Source: Hyphomicrobiales bacterium
GTDB lineage: Bacteria > Pseudomonadota > Alphaproteobacteria > Rhizobiales > Xanthobacteraceae
Direction: 5' to 3'
Length of the DNA: 12,986 bases
NCBI GenBank assembly: GCA_017304505.1
Contig: JAFKKQ010000347.1
Span: forward strand, 1,955 to 14,940
Program-made: the position numbers and the translations under genes
The notes under the pieces: model-generated
What the model saw: only the letters and a program-made list of their open reading frames with translations
Told to the model about the DNA's origin: nothing
Database searches by the model: none
Shown here: positions 8,685 through 12,986 of the stretch, in pieces
Layout: every line of letters starts with the position of its first letter
How positions within the stretch are numbered: position 1 is the first letter of the stretch

Positions 8685-10837
8685 CACACCGCCTGGAGCT
8701 TGCGCTCGATGCGGCGCTGCAGGAAGCCGATCACCGCGGCGCGCAGCCTGGCCTTGAAGCGGTCCCAGCCGCTGGGATTGGTGACGATCGAGGCGCGATA
8801 GAACGACGGGCACAGCACGGCGGCATGGCTGACCTCGCCGCACAGGCCGCAGCCGACGCAGGAGTTGATGACCTTGGTCACCGGCTCGCGTCGCAGCGGG
8901 TCGGGATTGGGGGCGATGGTCAGCGAGGGACAGCCCGACAGCCGGATGCAGGAATGATCGCCGGTGCAGGTGTCGGCATCGACGCCGAAGCGTTCGCGCA
9001 CCACGCGCTCGCCGCGTTCGACCGCCTTTCGCATCAGCGGCTTGATGCGCCGCTGCTTGTTCAGCATGCATTCGGATTGCGCGACGATGACCTTCGGGCC
9101 GCTTTCCGTTGTGGTCAATGCCTCGCGCAGCGTATCGCGCATGGCGGCGACGTCGTAAGTCCGCGTGAGCGTCTTGACCCATTGCACGCCAACGCCGCGC
9201 ACCGCCTGCTCGATCGGATGCTTGGTCGAGCGGATAGCGTTGAACGCGCCGGACGAGGGGATGTCCTGCCCGCCGGTTGCCGCCGAATAGCCGTTGTCGA
9301 CAATGATGAGGACGTTGTCGCTCTTGTTGAACACGGCGTTGCCGACACCGCTGGTGAGGCCGTTATGCCAGAAGCCGCCGTCGCCCATCATCGAAATGGC
9401 GCGCTTGCCGGCCTTTATGTTGAGCGCCGAAGCACCGGCGGCGCCGAGGCCGTAGCCCATCGTCGTCGCGCCAACGTTGAACGGCGGGAAGATCGAGAAC
9501 AGGTGGCAGCCGATATCGGCGCTGACGTGGTGCGGGCCCAACTCGCGCTCGACCAGCTTCATCGCTGCAAAGATCGGCCGCTCCGGGCAGCCGGTGCAGA
9601 ACGACGGCGGCCGGCCGTGCACCTGCTCGTTGACGGCGTTTGCGGCCCCTGCCGTCTGTTGATGGGCCGGCGCCACCTCGGAGGCGGGCGGAGCCGGCGC
9701 GCGCAGATCGGGCCGCGTCTTTTCGATGAACTGGCGCAAGCCCTCACGCAGTACGGCGCCGGTGTACTCGCCAGCCATCGGCAGCACGTCCTTGCCGTGT
9801 ATCCGCGTTTGGATATCGGCGCGGCGCAGGATGGTGTTGATCGCCTGTTCGAGATAGTCGGGGTGGCCCTCCTCGACAACCAGGACCGCCTTCTTGCCGG
9901 CGCAGAAGCGGATCAACTCCTTGTCCACCAAGGGATAGGTGACGTTCATCACATAAAGCGGGATCTTCGATTCGCCGAACGCATCGGCCAGACCGTTCAG
10001 CAGCAGTGCGCGCAAGGTCGAATTGTAGAGCCCACCCTGGACGACGATGCCGATGTCGTCCGCCTCGCCGTCGAAGAACTCGTTGATGCGGTTGTTCTCG
10101 ATGTATTTCACCGCCGCCGGCCAGCGCTTTTCCCACTTGTCCTTTTCGTGGATGTAGGTCATCGGCGGCATGGCAATGCGCGACAAGTCGCGCCGCGGAT
10201 TCTCAAGCGCATCCTTGAGCCCGAAGACGGGACGCTTGTTGTCCTTGGTGGCGAAGCGGCCGTAGACATGGCAGGCGCGGATACGCAGCATCAGCATGAC
10301 CGGCGTGTTCGAGGCTTCCGACAACTCGAAGCCGCTTTCGACCGCGCGCACGATGGACGGTAGGTTGGGCCGCGGATCGAGCAACCACATCTGCGATTTC
10401 ATCGCGAAGGCGTGCACGCGCTCCTGCATGATCGAGGAACCTTCGCCGTAATCCTCCCCGATGATGACCAGCGCGCCGCCGGTGACGCCGCCCGAGGCCA
10501 GGTTCGCCAGCGCATCGGAGGCCACGTTGGTCCCGACAGTGGATTTGAACGTAACGGCGCCGCGCAGCGGATAGTTCACCGAGGCGGCGAGGGTGGCCGC
10601 AGCTGTCGCCTCGCTGGCGCTGTTCTCGAAGTGGACGCCGAGGCCTTCGAGGATTTCGTTGGCGTCGGCCAGCACGTCCATCAGGTGCGAGATCGGCGCG
10701 CCCTGGTAGCCGGCCACATAGGAGACGCCGGATTGCAGCAGCGCCTTGGTGACGGCCAGGATGCCCTCGCCGTGAAACTCGGCGCCGTCGCCAAGCTTCA
10801 GCTTCTCGACCTCTTCCTTGAACGAGCGTTCGGCCAT
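8684..10837 (-). CDS. iorA: Indolepyruvate:ferredoxin oxidoreductase alpha subunit (TPP and iron-sulphur subunit)
   Basis: A 717-residue IorA of usual architecture. Residues about 20-200 form the pyrimidine-binding domain (VAGYQGAPISHL, ENSASEATAAA); 240-390 hold a transketolase-C/POR-II-like domain; the TPP domain follows, with FCTGCPERP at 413-421 and GDGG at 485-488 paired with N515 (VDNGYSAATGGQ), the Mg-diphosphate signature. The C-terminal ferredoxin domain has C624-x5-C630-x5-C636-P and C660-x2-C663-x2-C666-x9-C676-P. In the first motif (CTGDHSC) the second ligand is Asp627 rather than Cys. It oxidatively decarboxylates an arylpyruvate to aryl-acetyl-CoA using ferredoxin. The start at 10837 was chosen over longer readings because these run antisense through the binding-protein gene, and a GGAGAATAAGG lies just upstream. 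A perfect TATAAT lies 71 bp before the start. Confidence 0.9.
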   Translation of the reverse strand: MAERSFKEEVEKLKLGDGAEFHGEGILAVTKALLQSGVSYVAGYQGAPISHLMDVLADANEILEGLGVHFENSASEATAAATLAASVNYPLRGAVTFKSTVGTNVASDALANLASGGVTGGALVIIGEDYGEGSSIMQERVHAFAMKSQMWLLDPRPNLPSIVRAVESGFELSEASNTPVMLMLRIRACHVYGRFATKDNKRPVFGLKDALENPRRDLSRIAMPPMTYIHEKDKWEKRWPAAVKYIENNRINEFFDGEADDIGIVVQGGLYNSTLRALLLNGLADAFGESKIPLYVMNVTYPLVDKELIRFCAGKKAVLVVEEGHPDYLEQAINTILRRADIQTRIHGKDVLPMAGEYTGAVLREGLRQFIEKTRPDLRAPAPPASEVAPAHQQTAGAANAVNEQVHGRPPSFCTGCPERPIFAAMKLVERELGPHHVSADIGCHLFSIFPPFNVGATTMGYGLGAAGASALNIKAGKRAISMMGDGGFWHNGLTSGVGNAVFNKSDNVLIIVDNGYSAATGGQDIPSSGAFNAIRSTKHPIEQAVRGVGVQWVKTLTRTYDVAAMRDTLREALTTTESGPKVIVAQSECMLNKQRRIKPLMRKAVERGERVVRERFGVDADTCTGDHSCIRLSGCPSLTIAPNPDPLRREPVTKVINSCVGCGLCGEVSHAAVLCPSFYRASIVTNPSGWDRFKARLRAAVIGFLQRRIERKLQAV

Positions 10838-10880
10838 TCGCCTTATTCTCCGTCGCGCTGCCGGCCGGTCGACCGATGGC

Positions 10881-10893
10881 GTTTGACTTAAAG
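10881..10893. promoter_or_regulatory. Possible second operator related to the 1583-1594 palindrome
   Basis: GTTTGACTTAAAG at this position resembles GTTTAAGCTTAAAG at 1582-1595, sharing CTTAAAG and GTTT with one base less between them. It lies just downstream of the presumed iorA start point and overlaps the possible -35 of the binding-protein gene, a position suited to repression of both. The palindrome is imperfect, so a common regulator for both gene sets is only a suggestion. Confidence 0.25.
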
Positions 10894-10907
10894 CCCCGAT
10901 CGCGGCG

Positions 10908-10913
10908 ATTATA
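10908..10913 (-). promoter_or_regulatory. Candidate -10 element of the iorA-iorB promoter
   Basis: The minus strand carries a perfect TATAAT here, within an A+T-rich patch of the divergent region. Seventeen bases upstream the -35 hexamer reads TTTTCG, a poor match, so the promoter may need an activator or be weak. Transcription would start near 10901, leaving a leader of about 65 nt before the iorA ATG. Confidence 0.4.
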
Positions 10914-10979
10914 TTCGATCCAAGGCGTTGCGAAAAGACAGCCGTTCCAGCGGCTTGTGCGGGACAGAGGGGGAATGCG

Positions 10980-11936
10980 ATGCGTTTGGCGCTGTTCGCC
11001 GCGTTGGCGGCCGGTTTGTTCGCCACCTCCAGTGCAGCCCAGGAGGTGACGCTGAAGGCAGTCAGCTCGTTTGCCGAGAAGACGCAATTCTCGCGCAACT
11101 TCGAGCGCTTCATCGACAAGGTCAACACCGACGGCAAGGGCGTGGTGAAGATCAACTACATCGGCGGTCCGCGCGCCATGCCGCCGTTCGAGGTCGGCAA
11201 CGCGGTGCGCACCAGAGTGGTCGATATCGCCAACGTGACGGGTGCGTTCTACACCAACCTGATGCCCGAGGCCGATGGGCTCAAGCTCATCAGCAAATCG
11301 CAGAGCGAGCAGCGCAAGGACGGCACCTTCGCCTTCATCGAGCAACTGCACAATCAGAAGCTCAACGCGCATTACCTCGCGCGGCAGTTCCACAACGTGC
11401 CGTTCCACATCTATCTCAACAAGAAGATCGGCAAGCTTGACTTCACCGGGCTGAAAATTCGCGTCACGCCGGTCTACAAGGACGTGGTCGAGGCGTTCGG
11501 CGGAACCACGGTCACCACTGCACCGGGTGAAGTCTACACGGCGTTGGAGCGCGGCGTGGTCGACGGTTATGGCTGGCCGATCACCGGCATCTTCGATCTC
11601 GGCTGGGAGAAGGTGACGAAATATCGGATGGAGCCGCCGTTCTACAGCGTCGAGGTCGGCGTTCTCGTCAATCTCGATGTCTGGAAGGGGCTGACCGACG
11701 CGCAGCGCAAGGTTCTCAATGACGCCGCGCTGTGGCTTGAAGGGCTCGACAGCGAGAACGAGGCGGCGATCAAGGCCGAGCGCGAGAAGCAGGCCAAGGC
11801 CGGCATCCAGACGATCGAGTTCGGCGCGGCGGAGGACAAGATATTCCGGCAAAAGGCCAACGATGTCGGTTGGGCATCGGTGATCAAGCGTTCGCCCGAA
11901 AACGGCGCGAAGCTGCGGAAGCTGTCGGGGAATTGA
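10980..11936 (+). CDS. TRAP transporter substrate-binding protein, DctP family, orphan in this window
   Basis: A 318-residue periplasmic solute-binding protein. A short signal peptide is visible (MRLALFAALAAGLFATSSAA, cleavage probably near 20-22, before QEVTLKAVSS). The mature protein has the DctP-family elements LDFTGLKIRVTP (153-164), where Arg161 is the conserved ligand-carboxylate contact, and VYTALERGVVDGYGWP (185-200). It should deliver an organic acid to DctQ/DctM membrane proteins, but neither is encoded next to it. It diverges from iorA across 142 bp, and with the aromatic cluster upstream the ligand may be an aromatic or aryl-keto acid; this is inference. AGAGGGGGAA (10966-10975) is the ribosome site. 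The unpaired protein may share a distant DctQM pair or serve as a sensor partner. The ligand cannot be predicted from sequence. Confidence 0.87.
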   Translation: MRLALFAALAAGLFATSSAAQEVTLKAVSSFAEKTQFSRNFERFIDKVNTDGKGVVKINYIGGPRAMPPFEVGNAVRTRVVDIANVTGAFYTNLMPEADGLKLISKSQSEQRKDGTFAFIEQLHNQKLNAHYLARQFHNVPFHIYLNKKIGKLDFTGLKIRVTPVYKDVVEAFGGTTVTTAPGEVYTALERGVVDGYGWPITGIFDLGWEKVTKYRMEPPFYSVEVGVLVNLDVWKGLTDAQRKVLNDAALWLEGLDSENEAAIKAEREKQAKAGIQTIEFGAAEDKIFRQKANDVGWASVIKRSPENGAKLRKLSGN

Positions 11937-12003
11937 TTTTTTGCTTCGCCTTCGTGTTCGACGCTGCTGGCGAAGCGGGACAGCGGCGGAGGCGGAGAAA
12001 TCG

Positions 12004-12351
12004 ATGCGCCTGAAATCCGGAATTTGGGTCGCGGCTTATATTCGCCGCTGCCAGACCGAGGGCGTGCAGGCCGTGTTGCGCCGGCGCGGTGCCGATGAGG
12101 CCGGCGCGGTATTTATCAAGATCGCCCGGCTCGACGGCACCGCCGATGTGTACGGACCTGCGCCGCAAAGCTCGTTCGACGGGGCGCGCCCGTCAGACCG
12201 CATGTTCATCCGCAGTTTGAAGGCGCAGCCGGCGCCGGAGGCCGACGCCGAGGCCTACCTTGGGCGTCAGATCAAGTTCGACCCCGACATCTGGATTGTC
12301 GAGGTCGAGGATCGGGACGGGCGGAGCTTCCTCGACACCGTGGTCGCCTGA
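12004..12351 (+). CDS. DUF1491 family protein
   Basis: A 115-residue cytosolic protein recognised from its opening MRLKSGIWVAAYIRRC and the following RRRGADEAGAVFIKIARLDGTADVYGPAP, which are characteristic of the small DUF1491 family of alphaproteobacteria. Function is unknown. No signal peptide, membrane segment or nucleotide-binding motif is seen. It is preceded by GGCGGAG/GGAG at roughly 11987-11997 and lies 67 bp after the binding-protein stop on the same strand, so co-transcription is possible but a functional link is unlikely; the gene is usually a chromosomal housekeeping neighbour. The ATG at 12004 is preferred over earlier in-frame non-ATG options since the family begins at this MRLKSG. 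It converges on the DUF2336 gene with a 22-bp gap. Confidence 0.85.
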   Translation: MRLKSGIWVAAYIRRCQTEGVQAVLRRRGADEAGAVFIKIARLDGTADVYGPAPQSSFDGARPSDRMFIRSLKAQPAPEADAEAYLGRQIKFDPDIWIVEVEDRDGRSFLDTVVA

Positions 12352-12373
12352 GAGCGCTTGGCTCAAAAATGCG

Positions 12374-12986
12374 CTACGCGCTCTCGGTCTTGCGGGTTTG
12401 CGCGTATTCATCCCAGTGGATTTTCGGTCGTGCCGCCGGGACCGCGTTGTCGCGTCGCTCGTCCCGCCGATGTTTTGGCTGGTGCCCCGGAGCCGCTTCG
12501 GGCGGTTTCTTTTCCGCCCGGTGTCCGGCCTGCCAGACCGCGACGAGACGCAACGCGGCTTCGGGTTCGATATCCTCGTGTAGCAGTGCAAGCTCGTGGA
12601 TCCGCCGCACCGATTGGCTGATGGCCGGGTTGAGGCAAAGCAGGATTCGCTGCAGCACATCCGCCGGCATCCCAAGTGCCACAGCCGCGACCACGATCGG
12701 TTCGCCCGAGGCGTCATCCATCACGCGGCGCGCCTGCTCGCGCGCGATGCCGAGCGCGCGCTCAAGCTCGCGGATAAACGCTTCGCCGTTATGCCCCAGT
12801 GCCGCGGCCTCCAGCCGTTGGATCGACTCGCGCGCGGCGGCGGGGCCGATCGGCACGGTCGGCGCCAACGCTGAATAGGGCAGATTCAGCAAGATCAGCC
12901 GCCGCTCTTCGGCATCGGCCGTAAAGAACAACGTGCTGAGTTCACCGGCCGTGGCCCTGGTGCCGGAAAACACCGACGGGGATTTT
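12374..12986 (-). CDS. DUF2336 family protein, 5' part outside window
   Basis: An open frame enters from the right edge and ends with TAG at 12374-12376, giving about 204 residues; family members are typically about 350-380, so the N-terminal part lies outside. Visible features: SGTRATAGELSTLFFTADAE and RRLILLNL near the start, a helical RESIQRLEAAALGHNGEAFIRELERALGIA stretch discussed only as helical and Glu/Leu-rich (12730-12850), then a hydrophilic, Lys/Arg/Pro-rich tail (encoded at 12377-12500) ending RKTESA. The domain is all-helical and of unknown function, widespread in Hyphomicrobiales. A GTG at 12973 could start a shorter protein, but the frame is open through it and the family has more upstream sequence, so I treat it as internal. 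No signal peptide can be judged. Confidence 0.7.
   Translation of the reverse strand, partial: KSPSVFSGTRATAGELSTLFFTADAEERRLILLNLPYSALAPTVPIGPAAARESIQRLEAAALGHNGEAFIRELERALGIAREQARRVMDDASGEPIVVAAVALGMPADVLQRILLCLNPAISQSVRRIHELALLHEDIEPEAALRLVAVWQAGHRAEKKPPEAAPGHQPKHRRDERRDNAVPAARPKIHWDEYAQTRKTESA

Noticed and set aside
8825..10363. 512-residue plus-strand frame opposite iorA
   Set aside because: A shadow of iorA codon bias; no ribosome site or recognisable domain.
10883..10912. TTGACT-18-GATTAT as the promoter of the binding-protein gene
   Set aside because: The -10 is poor and the same bases belong to the stronger minus-strand TATAAT; it is possible but not supported enough to list.
10838..11155. 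Longer iorA start giving an 823-residue protein
   Set aside because: The extra 106 residues are antisense to the binding-protein gene and lack IorA homology; the ATG at 10837 has a ribosome site and a family-like N-terminus.
10203..11852. 549-residue minus-strand frame over the binding protein and iorA
   Set aside because: It is antisense to the binding protein and out of frame in iorA; both of those have clear family signatures.
11943..11976. Eight-base inverted repeat (GCTTCGCC / GGCGAAGC) as a terminator after the binding-protein gene
   Set aside because: The loop is 18 bases and no T-run follows; it is too weak to call.

Overview
The window is uniformly G+C-rich. Codon use, the long antisense open frames typical of such DNA, the chromosomal neighbours (DUF1491 and DUF2336 proteins) and a nested palindromic intergenic repeat all suggest an alphaproteobacterium of the order Hyphomicrobiales, near Bradyrhizobium or Rhodopseudomonas. 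That placement is inferred from gene content and style, not from a marker gene.

Region 1 (1-6986) is an aerobic, CoA-dependent aromatic acid degradation cluster, most like the 2-aminobenzoate (anthranilate) or salicylate CoA pathways. A flavin monooxygenase fused to an Old-Yellow-Enzyme-like reductase (aminobenzoyl-CoA/salicylyl-CoA type) runs leftwards off the window. Diverging from it is a tightly packed operon: SDR dehydrogenase, MarR regulator, crotonase, acyl-CoA dehydrogenase, benzoate/2-aminobenzoate-type CoA ligase and a RidA-fold protein. The logic is: ligase makes the aryl-CoA, the fused monooxygenase/reductase dearomatises it, and the crotonase, dehydrogenases and possibly the RidA-fold protein process the ring by beta-oxidation-like steps. 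The 106-bp divergent gap holds a perfect 12-bp palindrome overlapped by back-to-back sigma70-like promoters, a good candidate operator for the MarR protein. The acyl-CoA dehydrogenase gene appears broken by an out-of-frame deletion of roughly 85 nt.

Region 2 (6987-7163) is a 177-bp convergent gap filled mostly by a nested inverted repeat of about 140 bp.

Region 3 (7164-11936) has a two-gene iorA-iorB operon on the minus strand, for a 2-oxoacid (indolepyruvate-type):ferredoxin oxidoreductase whose beta subunit carries a DUF6537 extension. An orphan TRAP-type periplasmic binding protein diverges from it. Together with region 1 this could channel arylpyruvates, or tryptophan/indole-derived acids, into aryl-CoA metabolism; that link is inference.

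Region 4 (12004-12986) is ordinary chromosomal background: a DUF1491 gene and the 3' part of a DUF2336 gene.

The most notable molecular oddities are the broken dehydrogenase, an Asp in place of a cluster cysteine in IorA (as in Pyrococcus furiosus ferredoxin), a RidA-fold protein without the catalytic Arg, and a crotonase without the usual Glu pair.
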